64,000 bases of DNA from Flavobacterium cupreum. Lineage in GTDB: Bacteria > Bacteroidota > Bacteroidia > Flavobacteriales > Flavobacteriaceae. The position numbers were made by a program, and so were the translations under genes. The notes beneath the pieces were generated by a model. The model was given only the letters and a program-made list of their open reading frames with translations. It was not told the DNA's origin and searched no databases. Shown piece after piece: positions 34,084-46,673 of the stretch; within the stretch, counting starts at the first letter, position 1, and each line of letters begins with the position of its first letter. Where the stretch lies: NCBI RefSeq assembly GCF_003996965.1, contig NZ_QWDM01000003.1, forward strand, positions 248,001 to 312,000, written 5' to 3'.

Positions 34084-34863
34084 ATGGTAAAACTAAAAAA
34101 GTATAACGGATTTTTAAAACTTTTTGTTATATTCTTAACACTTTTTTTTATAACTTCTTGCAGTACCAAAAACTACAATTTAACGAAGATAGAAGGCATG
34201 CTGCTGCCTGTAACGGAGAAAGCTGCCGAAACCCCGGCCATAGAAAGTTTTATTGCTCCTTATCGCAATCATATTAATAGGGATTTGGACAGTATTTTGG
34301 CTTATTGTCCTGAAACACTTGACAAAAGCAGCGGAAAATGGCAGACGACTATTGGAAATCTAATGGCTGATGTTTGTGTAAAAAGAGGAAATCTGGTTTT
34401 TAAAGCCCGTGAGAAAAAAACCATTGACCTGTGTTTATTGAATCATGGCGGGATCAGAGCTATTTTACCTAAAGGAAATGTAACCAGCAGAACAGCGTTT
34501 GAAATTATGCCTTTTGAAAATAGTATGGTTGTTATGGCTTTAAAAGGGGAGCAAATTTCAGAAATGACTTCCTATATTATCAAAGCACAGAAAGCACAGC
34601 CCTTATCCGGGATGACTTTTACGATCGCCAAAGACAAGACTGCAAAAAACATCCTGATTCAGGGAAAACCTCTTGATCTTACTGCTGTTTATTATGTAGC
34701 CACCAATGATTATTTGGCCAATGGCGGAGACAGTATGTCTTTTTTCGCGAAAAGTGTTCAGAAATATGATCTGAATTATAAACTAAGGGATGTACTGATT
34801 GACTATTTTAAAGAAGTAGATACCATTCCGGTGCCAAGAGATATCAGAATTACGGAAGAATAA
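34084..34863 (+). CDS. 5'-nucleotidase C-terminal domain lipoprotein
   Basis: A 259-residue lipoprotein (FLTLFFITSCSTKN; lipobox cysteine) made only of the substrate-binding C-terminal domain of UshA-like 5'-nucleotidases: GKWQTTIGNLMADVC, LLNHGGIRAILPKGNVT, FEIMPFENSMVVM and the late ATNDYLANGGDSMSFF. The catalytic metallophosphatase domain is encoded by the next gene on the same strand. The two presumably act together in the periplasm or on the outer membrane on nucleotides. The pair is separated by 300 bp of repeat-derived spacer. Confidence 0.9.
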   Translation: MVKLKKYNGFLKLFVIFLTLFFITSCSTKNYNLTKIEGMLLPVTEKAAETPAIESFIAPYRNHINRDLDSILAYCPETLDKSSGKWQTTIGNLMADVCVKRGNLVFKAREKKTIDLCLLNHGGIRAILPKGNVTSRTAFEIMPFENSMVVMALKGEQISEMTSYIIKAQKAQPLSGMTFTIAKDKTAKNILIQGKPLDLTAVYYVATNDYLANGGDSMSFFAKSVQKYDLNYKLRDVLIDYFKEVDTIPVPRDIRITEE

Positions 34864-34868
34864 AAAAT

Positions 34869-34899
34869 TTGCCAATAATTTCACGAATTTTCGCGAATT
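34869..34899. repeat. Left arm of a 31-bp imperfect inverted repeat
   Basis: This segment holds ATTTCACGAATTTTCGCGAA. It matches the reverse complement of 35088-35119 over about 30 bp with few differences; the core word ATTTCACGAATTT is shared exactly. Confidence 0.7.
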
Positions 34900-35087
34900 T
34901 TTTAATAATGAATATTTGAAAAATGAGCCGAAAATAAAAGTTGATAACTCTGCTTGTGAAAAGTTTAACCACAGCTTTAAAATCAATTTAATCTTTTTAT
35001 CTGTGGCAAAAAAAACGCAATACAGAAGAAAATAAGTTGCCCCGAATTTCACTAATTTACACCAATTCAGCTGTTAGTAAAAATACT

Positions 35088-35119
35088 AATTCGCGGAAAT
35101 TCGTGAAATTCGTGGCCAA
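35088..35119. repeat. Right arm of the inverted repeat
   Basis: This arm contains GAAATTCGTGAAATTCGTGG. Paired with 34869-34899 it could form a large stem with a loop of about 190 nt. It lies 44 bp before the metallophosphatase start. Confidence 0.7.
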
Positions 35120-35163
35120 AAAAAATAAAAATAAAAATAGCGTTTCAGCAAAAAATATATAAA

Positions 35164-36060
35164 ATGAAAAGAAGAGAATTTATCGAGAAAACAGCTGCCA
35201 GTACTGCCTTATTAAGCTTAGGTTTATCATTGAGCAGTTTTGAAACTACCGATATTAAACACTTAACGATTTTACATACCAACGATGTTCACAGCCATAT
35301 CGATCCTTTTCCGGCTGATGATCCGCGTAATGCAAATAAAGGTGGTGTATCCCGCAGAGCGGCTCTTATTGAAACTATACGTAAAGAAAATCCAAACGTA
35401 CTATTATTAGATGCAGGTGATATTTTTCAGGGAACTCCGTACTTTAATTATTATGGTGGTGAACTTGAATTTAAATTGATGAGCATGATGAAATATGATG
35501 CCTCAACAATAGGAAATCATGATTTCGACAATGGTCTTGATGGTTTATACGCTCAGATGCCGCATGCCAGTTTTGAATTTATAAATTCGAATTACGACTT
35601 TAAAAATACGGTCATGAACGGACTTGTTAAACCGTATAAAATCTTTAATAAAAATGGAATTAAAGTAGGTGTTTTTGGTCTTGGAATTGAACTTGCAGGT
35701 CTGGTAGACAAACAAATGTATAAAGAAACGGTGTACAACAATCCTGTAGAAATTGCACAGGACATGACTCAATTATTGAAAAAAACGGAAAAATGTGATC
35801 TGGTTGTTTGTCTTTCGCATTTAGGGTATAACTACAAAGATGACCAAACCAAGATTTGTGATTTGAAATTAGCAGAACTTACCCAGGATATTGATTTGAT
35901 TATTGGCGGCCATACGCATACTTTCTTAGACAAACCTACTATCGTAAAGAACAAAGCAGGCGAAAATGTCCTGGTAAATCAGGTGGGATGTTACGGAATT
36001 AATTTAGGCCGTGTTGATTTTTATTTTGATAAAGACAAAGCACATACCAATCAGGGAAGA

Positions 36061-36075
<15 letters not shown>
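35164..36075 (+). CDS. Metallophosphatase half of a split 5'-nucleotidase, exported
   Basis: A 303-residue two-metal phosphoesterase. Metal motifs in order are HTNDVHSHI, DAGDIFQGTP, GNHDFDNG, CLSHLG and GGHTHTF. The N-terminus MKRREFIEKTAAS has a twin-arginine-like pair and the RREFI pattern of Tat signals, then a hydrophobic stretch. It lacks the C-terminal substrate domain, which the preceding gene encodes. The 3' end overlaps the convergent membrane-protein gene by 15 bp. Confidence 0.92.
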
Positions 36076-38794
<2,719 letters not shown>

Positions 38795-38850
38795 TCAAAA
38801 TTAGGATTATTTTCCCTGAAAAACTAAAAATACAAAAGTTTTAAAAATCA

Positions 38851-38884
38851 AAAATCAAGTTGCAAAAAAATGCAACTTGATTTT
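38851..38884 (-). terminator. Terminator of the type IX secretion locus
   Basis: A perfect 14-bp stem, AAAATCAAGTTGCA (38851-38864) with TGCAACTTGATTTT (38871-38884), has a loop of six A residues. It lies about 110 bp after the OmpA-family gene stop, and T runs leave on both sides. Confidence 0.85.
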
Positions 38885-38993
38885 CTTTTTGTCCATCATT
38901 CTTAAAAAGAATTAATCAAAACCAACTTCCAAATGGTTTTTACGTTCTATACTTTTTCACTGGCCATAAGCCAATCCGGACATAAATATAGAG

Positions 38994-40928
38994 TTACTTT
39001 TGAATGATAATGAAATCGGAACGTCTGTTGAGCAAGTGCTCTGCTTCTGTACATTTCACACCATTTTTACATTTATTCATTAATCGGGTTTCTCCATAAC
39101 CGATCGCACTTTCGATCCTTGAAGCATCAATTCCCTGGGAAATAATATAATCACGGGTCGATTTGGCTCTGTTGTCTGAAAGTTTCAGATTATAGGCATC
39201 TTTTCCGCGAGAATCCGTATGTGATTCGATTTTAATTCGGATGTTAGGAAATTTCTGCATGATAAAAACTACTTTGGTCAGTTCTTCTATGGCCAAAGGT
39301 GTAATGTCGTACTTGTCATAATCAAAATAGATAGGGTTCACATCTACTTTTTCGACTCCTTTTTTCTTCACAACAAGATCGTCATAATTACTCAGTTCAA
39401 AATTAATGTCTTTAATTTCGCCTTCATTCTCATCTCCTGCCTGAACCGTTTTTTCATCATTACTGTAGTTTTGCTTTGCAACCAGCAGTTTAACGACTTT
39501 TCCGCAGGGCACTACGATTGCGTATTTCCCCTCATAATTGGTCTTTGTTTCATTAAGAACATCACTGTAAGAATTGTATGCCATAATTACCACATCGGTA
39601 AGTGGCAATTTGGTTTTTCTGTCAACAGCTATACCTGAAATATTCTGGTTGCAGACCGGTTTTCCTTTGGTGAAAGAATAAATGTCATCATCGCCTTTTC
39701 CTTCTGCCCTGTTGGAAGAAACATAGCCAAAATTATCCGCTTTGTCAATTATAAAAGAAAAATCATCTTTGTTACTGTTGATTGGCGCTCCCAGGTTTCG
39801 CGGAACAGAGAAAGTTCCATCTGCCAGGAATTTACTTTCGTAAACATCTAAATCCCCTAATCCGTAATGCCCGTCTGAAGAAAAATAAAGCGTTCCGTTA
39901 CTAAAAAAAGGAAAAAGATCATTTCCCAGTGTATTAATTTTCGGTCCCAGGTTTACAGGAGAGCTCATCGTACCATCATCGGCAATTTTCACATAATACA
40001 AATCGGTTTCGCCGTATCCTCCGGGCATATCTGAGGCAAAGAAAAGCCAGCGTCCGTCATCGCTTAAAGAAGGATGTCCTGAAGAATACTCATCACTGTC
40101 AAAGAAAACTTTTTCGGGATTTTCTAATTTGTTATTTACAATTGCCCCTTTAATAATCTGAAAATTATTGGTTTTTGTCTCATCGATAACCAGTTTGTTT
40201 TTCTTGACGATGTTGGTCGAGTAATAAATCGTTTTTCCCGGAGCATCAAAAGTGGCCGTTGCTTCATGGTACTTTGTCATTACGTTTGGTATAAATAAAA
40301 GTTCGTTGAACAAACTTCCATCAGCCGGATTTCGTTCTGCTACGTAAAGATTTAAAAACGGCTGGTTGTTCCAGGTGTATAATTTTTCACTAAATTTTGT
40401 TGTATCCCTTGCGGAGGTAAACACAATTTTATCCTGAAAAAAAGTAGCCCCAAAATCAGATTTACTGGTATTGATATCGAGATTTTTTATGTTATAAAGA
40501 GATTTCGATTTCGAGAGACTGTCAAGCTGTTTCTTTTGGGCGGCATATCTGTTAATTTCATTCTGATCTCCTTTTTTATCCAGATATTCTTTGATCATTC
40601 TGTTGGCTTCGTCATAATCCATAACACCTTTTAAGGACTGAATGTAGCGCAGGTAGTAAATATCTGTCAGATTGTTACCTTGTGCTTCATATAATTTTTT
40701 GTACCATTTCAGCGCATTTCTGGCATCTGAAATAAAATAATACGAATCGGCTGCATTCTTTAAGGTCTGTGTGGACGGATTCTTGATGTTTTGCAGAATT
40801 TCCTCGTAGGCTTTCGAAGCATCTACATACGAATAGTTTTTAAACAACGCATCGGCCTTTTTTAAATTAGTCTGAGCAGAACCAATAGTAAAACTCAGGA
40901 CTAAACTTAGGATATATAATTTTTTCAT
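38994..40928 (-). CDS. OmpA-family protein with TPR, PD40 propeller and carboxypeptidase-regulatory domain
   Basis: A 644-residue outer-membrane-linked protein. After a signal peptide (MKKLYILSLVLSFTIGSAQ) there are TPR helices (20-130), then PD40/WD40 propeller repeats with SDDGRWLFFASDMPGGYGETDLYY and LYFSSDGHYGLGDLDVY (about 180-410), a CarboxypepD_reg domain (430-500) and a C-terminal OmpA domain (540-644; SHTDSRG, LSDNRAKSTRDYI) that should bind peptidoglycan. The layout matches PorE-like proteins of the type IX secretion system. It lies 11 bp behind the PorP/SprF gene and probably anchors the surface complex. Confidence 0.9.
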   Translation of the reverse strand: MKKLYILSLVLSFTIGSAQTNLKKADALFKNYSYVDASKAYEEILQNIKNPSTQTLKNAADSYYFISDARNALKWYKKLYEAQGNNLTDIYYLRYIQSLKGVMDYDEANRMIKEYLDKKGDQNEINRYAAQKKQLDSLSKSKSLYNIKNLDINTSKSDFGATFFQDKIVFTSARDTTKFSEKLYTWNNQPFLNLYVAERNPADGSLFNELLFIPNVMTKYHEATATFDAPGKTIYYSTNIVKKNKLVIDETKTNNFQIIKGAIVNNKLENPEKVFFDSDEYSSGHPSLSDDGRWLFFASDMPGGYGETDLYYVKIADDGTMSSPVNLGPKINTLGNDLFPFFSNGTLYFSSDGHYGLGDLDVYESKFLADGTFSVPRNLGAPINSNKDDFSFIIDKADNFGYVSSNRAEGKGDDDIYSFTKGKPVCNQNISGIAVDRKTKLPLTDVVIMAYNSYSDVLNETKTNYEGKYAIVVPCGKVVKLLVAKQNYSNDEKTVQAGDENEGEIKDINFELSNYDDLVVKKKGVEKVDVNPIYFDYDKYDITPLAIEELTKVVFIMQKFPNIRIKIESHTDSRGKDAYNLKLSDNRAKSTRDYIISQGIDASRIESAIGYGETRLMNKCKNGVKCTEAEHLLNRRSDFIIIQK

Positions 40929-40939
40929 AGACTTTGTTT

Positions 40940-41872
40940 TTAGAAGAATCGTGGAGATTTGATTTTGCTTTCGCCTTTATTAAACTGATAGCGCAGGATG
41001 ATTTCATGTGAACCATCATTATACTTGTTCAATTCGCTTACGGTGTAGTCAAAAGCGTATCCGATGTAAAAGCTTTTTGATATCTGAAAACCTGCCAGTA
41101 TACTTACAGAATCATCGGTTCTGTAAGCACCGCCAATTACAAATGTTTCGGCAATCATGAAATTGGCTGAAACATCAGCAGTAAGCGGAGCCCCACTGAC
41201 TGCTTTTACCAAAAATGCCGGTTTGAATTTCAAATTCGGATTCAAATCAAACACATAACCTCCCATTAAATAATAATGCAAACGATCATAATCTATAGAT
41301 TCCTGAACATCATCGTAATAATTACTCTGAATAAAACTCGGAATCGAAAGTCCCAAATACCATTTATCGGTATAGTAATAAATCCCTGCTCCAACGGCCA
41401 ATTTCATCTGATTGTTAATATTTTGATTTAACAGATTATCGTTATTATCATAATATCTTCCTTTTGACCAGTCGATATTGAGCATTCGCATACCGGCTTT
41501 TAATCCAAAGGCTAATCTTTTCTCATATCCAAGCGGTATGGAGTAAGCAAAATTTCCGTCCACATACAATTCGTCAGATGGTCCGATTTTGTCATTGACA
41601 ACACTCAGACCCAATCCGATTTTTTCATTTCGAAGTGGTGCATGAATCGAAAATGACTGGGTTTCCGGAGCTCCGTCAATTCCAACCCATTGGGAACGAT
41701 ACAAAAGTGCGGCTTCCAATGCTCCGGTAGATCCTGCATAAGCAGGATTTACCGACATTGTATTATACATATACTGTGTATATTCCGGGTCTTGCTGCGC
41801 AGAAGCCCAAAACGTGGTAAAAGAACATATTAAAATGAAATACGTTTCTAATGATTTTATATATAGTTTCAT
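40940..41872 (-). CDS. PorP/SprF-family type IX secretion membrane protein
   Basis: A 310-residue outer-membrane barrel of the PorP/SprF family: the N-terminus carries QQDPEYTQYMYNTMSVNPAYAGS, the family's hallmark, then GLGLSVVNDKIGPSDELYVDGNFAYSIPL and several barrel strands. In F. johnsoniae SprF is needed for secretion of the SprB adhesin, and such proteins pair with type B C-terminal domains. Here the neighbour 46 bp upstream encodes exactly such a substrate, so this protein is probably its dedicated partner. Confidence 0.92.
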   Translation of the reverse strand: MKLYIKSLETYFILICSFTTFWASAQQDPEYTQYMYNTMSVNPAYAGSTGALEAALLYRSQWVGIDGAPETQSFSIHAPLRNEKIGLGLSVVNDKIGPSDELYVDGNFAYSIPLGYEKRLAFGLKAGMRMLNIDWSKGRYYDNNDNLLNQNINNQMKLAVGAGIYYYTDKWYLGLSIPSFIQSNYYDDVQESIDYDRLHYYLMGGYVFDLNPNLKFKPAFLVKAVSGAPLTADVSANFMIAETFVIGGAYRTDDSVSILAGFQISKSFYIGYAFDYTVSELNKYNDGSHEIILRYQFNKGESKIKSPRFF

Positions 41873-41918
41873 AACGATACTTATTTAGTTTAATTAATTA
41901 GATAAGAGTATTAATGGA

Positions 41919-44900
41919 CTATCTCATTATAGATAACCATCCTTTTTTAACCGTTCCATCTCCGGTGTCTATCACATAAAAATAAGTACCTGTAGGCAAC
42001 ATATCTCCTCTATTAATAACTCCGGATACATTTGCAGTCCCATCCCAGTCGTTTTCATATTTCTTTTTGCTGTACACTAACGCACCGTATCTGTTGAATA
42101 CTTTTAATTCATTATTTGGGTGTGTTTCGATACAATCAATTCTGAAAAGATCGTTTTGTCCGTCATTATTTGGAGTAAACTCATTGTAGACTGTCAGACA
42201 AATTGGCTCAACAAAAGCCGTAGCCGAATTATTTGAAGGATCAACATCTAAAGGAGTTGAAATTTCGATTGTTGCAACATTATTATAGTTACCATCTGGC
42301 AATACCAGAAGTGTCACTTGCAGGGTTTCACTTTCTCCGCCAGCTAAAGTTGGAATTGTCCAGATTTGAGTTGCGGGATCGTAAACGCCAACAGATGTTG
42401 TGAAGGACACCAGACTGTATCCGCTTGGGATTAATTCACTTACCTGTGTATTAATAATAGTTCCCTGTCCAACATTATTTACCGTTATTGTAAAGACAAC
42501 CTCATCTCCAAAATTCGGAGTCGGATTATTAACCGTATTTGTTATGGTCAGATCTGAACATGTTGCTACTGTAACATTTAACGATTTAGTTGTCGTTTCA
42601 TCACAAGTATTCACATACGTCACGCTCACTGTTCCCGGACCAACATCAGACCACGAAACGGTTACAGAATCATCTGATGTTCCGCCTCCGGTAACAATGG
42701 TTCCGTTTGAAACGGACCACACATAATTCGATTTCCCGTTTCCAATAGAATAAGTAACTCCCTGGAATACACATGGCGTATCATCACTAGTTGTAATTTG
42801 TACAAGAGCATCATTTGCAAATTGTACTGTTATTCCCAAACGTGAAGTATTTACACATCCATTGGTGGTATTATTAAGCGGAACAGCATAATAAGTTGTA
42901 GCGGTAAGCGGCGTGTTCGCAGCCAATGGTGTACCTCCTGTTGCAGAAGAATAGTAAACTACATTTGCTTCATTTACCACTATGTCTTCAATCGTCGGAG
43001 TATCTGATAAACAAAATGTTTGGGTTGTTCTTGGAGTAGTAACTATTCCCGGTGTATTTACATTAACCGTAACTATTAATCTTACCGGGTTCTCACAACC
43101 TACGTTACTGGCAATAGCACCATAATAAGAACCTGTTACCAAAGCAGTTGTTGCCGGAATTGCAGTACCTCCTGTTGAAGTACTATACCAAACTACATTA
43201 GGTTCATTTACCTGAATATTGGCAATGGTTGGTGTATTTACCGAACAGAAGTTTTGGGTCGCTGAATTTGTAGTTGGAGTTGCTGTAGTGTTTTCGATTG
43301 TAACAGTTACCTGTAATCTTGTCACACTTTCACAACCAGTTGCCGGATTAGATATAGCACCATAATAGATACCATTTGCCAATGGTGTCGTTGAAGCTAT
43401 TACTGCACCACCTGTAGGAGTGCTGTACCAAACTACATTTGGTTCATTTACCTGGATATTAGCCACTGTTGGTGCTGCTGTTATACAGAAACTTTGTGTA
43501 TCATCAGTAGTTGTTGGTGTTGCCGGATTAGTTACTGAAATAGTTACCAATAGGCGAACTGAACTTTCACATCCCGTGGCAGCATCCAATAAAGCAGCAT
43601 AATAAACTCCGCTGGTCAAAGCTGTTGTGGCTGGAATTGGTGTTCCTCCATTCGCAGCACTGTACCAAACCACATTAGGCTGATTGGTCTGAATGCTCGC
43701 AAAAGTTGGTGCATCTACTAAACAGAAATCCTGCGTGGTATCTGTTGTAGTTGGCGTTGCCGGATCGGTTACTGAAATAGTTACCAATAGGCGAACTGAA
43801 CTTTCACATCCCGTAGCCGCATCTAATAGAGCAGCGTAATAAGTACCACTTGTCAAAACTGTTGTAGCAGGGATTGCTGTTCCCCCATTCGCAGCACTGT
43901 ACCAAACCACATTAGGCTGATTGGTCTGAATGCTCGCAAAAGTTGGTGCATCTGCTAAACAGAAATCTTGTGTAGTATCTGTTGTAGTTGGAGTCGCAGG
44001 ATCGGTTACGGATATGGTAACCAATAAACGAACTGAACTCTCACATCCTGTTACGGCATCCAATAAAGCAGCGTAATAAGTACCGCTGGTCAAAGCTGTT
44101 GTAGCAGGAATTGGTGTTCCTCCATTCGCAGCACTGTACCAAACCACATTAGGCTGATTGGTCTGAATGCTTGCAAAAGTTGGTGCGTCTACCAGACAGA
44201 AGTCTTGTGTAGTATCTGTTGTAGTTGGCGTCGCAGGATCAGTTACGGAAATCGTAACGGCCAGTCTTATCGAACTTTCACATCCTGTTACGGCATCCAA
44301 TAAGGCGGCGTAATAAGTACCGCTTGTTAAAGCTGTTGTGGCAGGAATTGGAGTTCCCCCATTTACAGCACTGTACCAAACGACATTAGGCTGATTGGTC
44401 TGAATGCTTGCAAAAGTTGGTGCATCTATTAAACAGAAGTCTTGTGTGGTATCTGTTGTAGTTGGCGTCGCCGGATCGGTCACTGAAATAGTAACCAATA
44501 AACGAACTGAACTTTCACATCCTGTTACGGCATCCAATAAAGCAGCGTAATAAGTACCGCTGGTCAAGGCCGTTGTCGCAGGAATTGGTGTTCCTCCATT
44601 CGCAGCACTGTACCAAACCACATTTGGCTGATTGGTCTGAATGCTTGCAAAGGTTGGTGCATCTACCAGACAGAAATCCTGAGTGGTATCTGTTGTAGTT
44701 GGCGTTGCCGGATCGGTTACGGAAATTGTAACGGCCAATCTTATAGAACTCTCACATCCTGTTACGGCATCCAATAAGGTGGCGTAATAAACTCCGCTGG
44801 TCAAAGCTGTTGTGGCTGGAATTGGTGTTCCGCCATTTGCAGCACTGTACCAAACCACATTTGGCTGATTGGTCTGAATGCTCGCAAAAGTTGGTGCATC

Positions 44901-46673
44901 TACCAGACAGAAGTCTTGTGTGGTATCTGCTGTTGTTGGTGTGGCCGGATCGGTTACGGAAATAGTTACCAATAAGCGAACTGAACTTTCACATCCTGTG
45001 GCAGCATCTAATAGAGAAGCGTAATAAGTACCACTGGTCAAAGCTGTTGTGGCTGGAATTGGAGCTCCTCCGTTAGCAGCGCTATACCAAACCACATTAG
45101 GCTGATTGGTCTGAATGCTTGCAAAAGTTGGTGCATCTACCAAACAGAAGTCTTGTGTGGTATCTGTTGTAGTTGGCGTTGCCGGATTGGTTACGGAAAT
45201 TGTAACAGCCAATCTTACCGAACTCTCACATCCTGTTACGGCATCCAATAAAGAAGCGTAGTAAGTACCACTTGTCAAAGCTGTTGTAGCAGGAATTGGA
45301 GTTCCACCGTTCGGAGCACTGTACCAAACCACATTGGTCTCATTGGTCTGAATACTTGCGAAAGTCGGTGCATCTACCAAACAGAAATCTTGTGTAGCAT
45401 CTGTTGTTGTCGGCGTAGCTGGGTCATTTACAATTATTGTTGCCGATTGAAGTGTCCCTGCAATATTCTCACAAGTAGCATCACTTGTTACCGCAACATA
45501 ATATGTAATTGGACTTACTGCACGTGTTAAACCTGTTACTGTTAAAACACCTGTAGCATTTATCGCATAAGTCAAGCCACCGGCCACCAGGCCATTTGTT
45601 ATGGGCTGGGTTTTATTGGCATCAAAATACCAGGTAAATACCGGATTGGTCAGCGTAGTCGCTGTTGGTGTTAATACTCCAGGTACATTATGACATACAG
45701 CGATATCGTCAACTGAAATATCATTTGCTCCTGAAGGAGGTAAAATGGTCAGCGTAATTTGTTTTCTGTCTGCGGCTGCAGTTTCACAAAATTCAGTAGA
45801 ACTCACTCCAACAAAATAGGTGTATGTTCCCGGAACAAGACCATTTACAATTAACTGGGCGGTCGTTTCTCCCGGAATTAACTGACTTGTTGTTCCGTCA
45901 AAACTATACCAGTAGTATATTGGATTTGTCAGTGCCGGAGTTCCACTCAGGCTTGTTGCAAGTGTTATAGTACCGGTTGGTGAACAAACTGAAGTAGCTG
46001 TTCCTCCATTTAAGGTAATATCTGTTAAAGCATTTACCGGAGCTGAAGCCTTTACCTCTACAGTTACTTCTCCTCTTGCCAATGCTTCACAACCGTAACG
46101 TACCGGCTGTATGTAATATTTATAAATTCCTGCTGCCGTTGTAGCTGGTACGGTATATGCAATACCATTGGCTACGACATTTCCACCAACAGGCGAATCG
46201 TACCATCTGTAGGTTGAACAGGCTTCGGCCGGTATCTCAAGTGTGACAGGGCTTCCCGGACAGACTATTACTTTATTATTAAGGTCTCCTCCTGTTACTT
46301 TTGTATTGGCTACTCGCTCAACAGTGTGAACTCTAAGGAATTCCAAAACTCCTGCAACTCCTCCAAAACGAATTCTCACGCGATCGTAAGGCTCTGGCTG
46401 AGAAGATACAAGTACCATAGACATGGTGTTTCCAGGTAATAATCGTACACTTAATAATGAACTTGTATTCTGAATTGGCGCCCCAACTGCAACATTACCT
46501 AAATAACGCTGAATTGTGAAGCCGGTTAGTAAATTAACATCTAAAAGAACTCCCGGTTTTGAAACCACAATTCTTAATGTATCACTAACAATTGATGGTG
46601 TTTTAAAGGCTACTGTTAAATCTGCAGCGGCAAGAGCACCCGCTATACATGGTAGCAAAAGTGGTAACGTCAT
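41919..46673 (-). CDS. Giant type IX-secreted adhesin, C-terminal half (after the frameshift)
   Basis: This 1584-residue frame is the second half of a gene running from 51354. Its apparent ATG at 46673 is out of frame with the first half and lacks a signal peptide, so it is not a natural start. Order: end of a beta-sandwich module, PKD/Ig-like domains, eleven 79-residue Ig_7-like repeats (45425-42819), another Ig/PKD-like domain, a DUF11 domain (TNTVNNPTPNFGDEVVFTIT) and a type B gliding C-terminal domain (YNEFTPNNDGQNDLFRI; WDG; GTYFYVIDTGDG). The tail directs outer-membrane export. Each repeat has two Cys that may bond. Closest functional parallel is SprB-like adhesins; the binding target is unknown. 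Confidence 0.88.
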   Translation of the reverse strand: MTLPLLLPCIAGALAAADLTVAFKTPSIVSDTLRIVVSKPGVLLDVNLLTGFTIQRYLGNVAVGAPIQNTSSLLSVRLLPGNTMSMVLVSSQPEPYDRVRIRFGGVAGVLEFLRVHTVERVANTKVTGGDLNNKVIVCPGSPVTLEIPAEACSTYRWYDSPVGGNVVANGIAYTVPATTAAGIYKYYIQPVRYGCEALARGEVTVEVKASAPVNALTDITLNGGTATSVCSPTGTITLATSLSGTPALTNPIYYWYSFDGTTSQLIPGETTAQLIVNGLVPGTYTYFVGVSSTEFCETAAADRKQITLTILPPSGANDISVDDIAVCHNVPGVLTPTATTLTNPVFTWYFDANKTQPITNGLVAGGLTYAINATGVLTVTGLTRAVSPITYYVAVTSDATCENIAGTLQSATIIVNDPATPTTTDATQDFCLVDAPTFASIQTNETNVVWYSAPNGGTPIPATTALTSGTYYASLLDAVTGCESSVRLAVTISVTNPATPTTTDTTQDFCLVDAPTFASIQTNQPNVVWYSAANGGAPIPATTALTSGTYYASLLDAATGCESSVRLLVTISVTDPATPTTADTTQDFCLVDAPTFASIQTNQPNVVWYSAANGGTPIPATTALTSGVYYATLLDAVTGCESSIRLAVTISVTDPATPTTTDTTQDFCLVDAPTFASIQTNQPNVVWYSAANGGTPIPATTALTSGTYYAALLDAVTGCESSVRLLVTISVTDPATPTTTDTTQDFCLIDAPTFASIQTNQPNVVWYSAVNGGTPIPATTALTSGTYYAALLDAVTGCESSIRLAVTISVTDPATPTTTDTTQDFCLVDAPTFASIQTNQPNVVWYSAANGGTPIPATTALTSGTYYAALLDAVTGCESSVRLLVTISVTDPATPTTTDTTQDFCLADAPTFASIQTNQPNVVWYSAANGGTAIPATTVLTSGTYYAALLDAATGCESSVRLLVTISVTDPATPTTTDTTQDFCLVDAPTFASIQTNQPNVVWYSAANGGTPIPATTALTSGVYYAALLDAATGCESSVRLLVTISVTNPATPTTTDDTQSFCITAAPTVANIQVNEPNVVWYSTPTGGAVIASTTPLANGIYYGAISNPATGCESVTRLQVTVTIENTTATPTTNSATQNFCSVNTPTIANIQVNEPNVVWYSTSTGGTAIPATTALVTGSYYGAIASNVGCENPVRLIVTVNVNTPGIVTTPRTTQTFCLSDTPTIEDIVVNEANVVYYSSATGGTPLAANTPLTATTYYAVPLNNTTNGCVNTSRLGITVQFANDALVQITTSDDTPCVFQGVTYSIGNGKSNYVWSVSNGTIVTGGGTSDDSVTVSWSDVGPGTVSVTYVNTCDETTTKSLNVTVATCSDLTITNTVNNPTPNFGDEVVFTITVNNVGQGTIINTQVSELIPSGYSLVSFTTSVGVYDPATQIWTIPTLAGGESETLQVTLLVLPDGNYNNVATIEISTPLDVDPSNNSATAFVEPICLTVYNEFTPNNDGQNDLFRIDCIETHPNNELKVFNRYGALVYSKKKYENDWDGTANVSGVINRGDMLPTGTYFYVIDTGDGTVKKGWLSIMR
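42819..45425 (-). repeat. Eleven 237-bp tandem repeats in the adhesin gene
   Basis: Each unit encodes 79 residues with the pattern FCLVDAPTFASIQTN, NVVWYSAANGG, YYAALLDAVTGCESS. Units 1-8 (45425-43530) are near identical in protein and strongly alike in DNA; units 9-11 (43529-42819) are diverged but have the same length. The constant 237-bp period was checked at two places in the DNA. Confidence 0.93.

Larger units (their letters stand above)
34864..35163. other. 300-bp repeat-derived spacer between the 5'-nucleotidase halves
   Basis: The gap contains two long inverted copies of a flavobacterial-type repeat at its ends (34869-34899 and 35088-35119), a further degenerate copy (about 35042-35068) and TTATCTGTGGC-like words. 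No promoter consensus or open frame of value is seen. Confidence 0.6.

Noticed and set aside
46639..46641. Programmed ribosomal frameshift in the adhesin gene
   Set aside because: A three-G run without a slippery heptamer, stop-proximal signal or downstream structure seen; mutation or sequence error is simpler.
46673..46673. ATG at 46673 as a true start of a separate protein
   Set aside because: It lies inside an interrupted module, has no signal peptide and overlaps the upstream frame.
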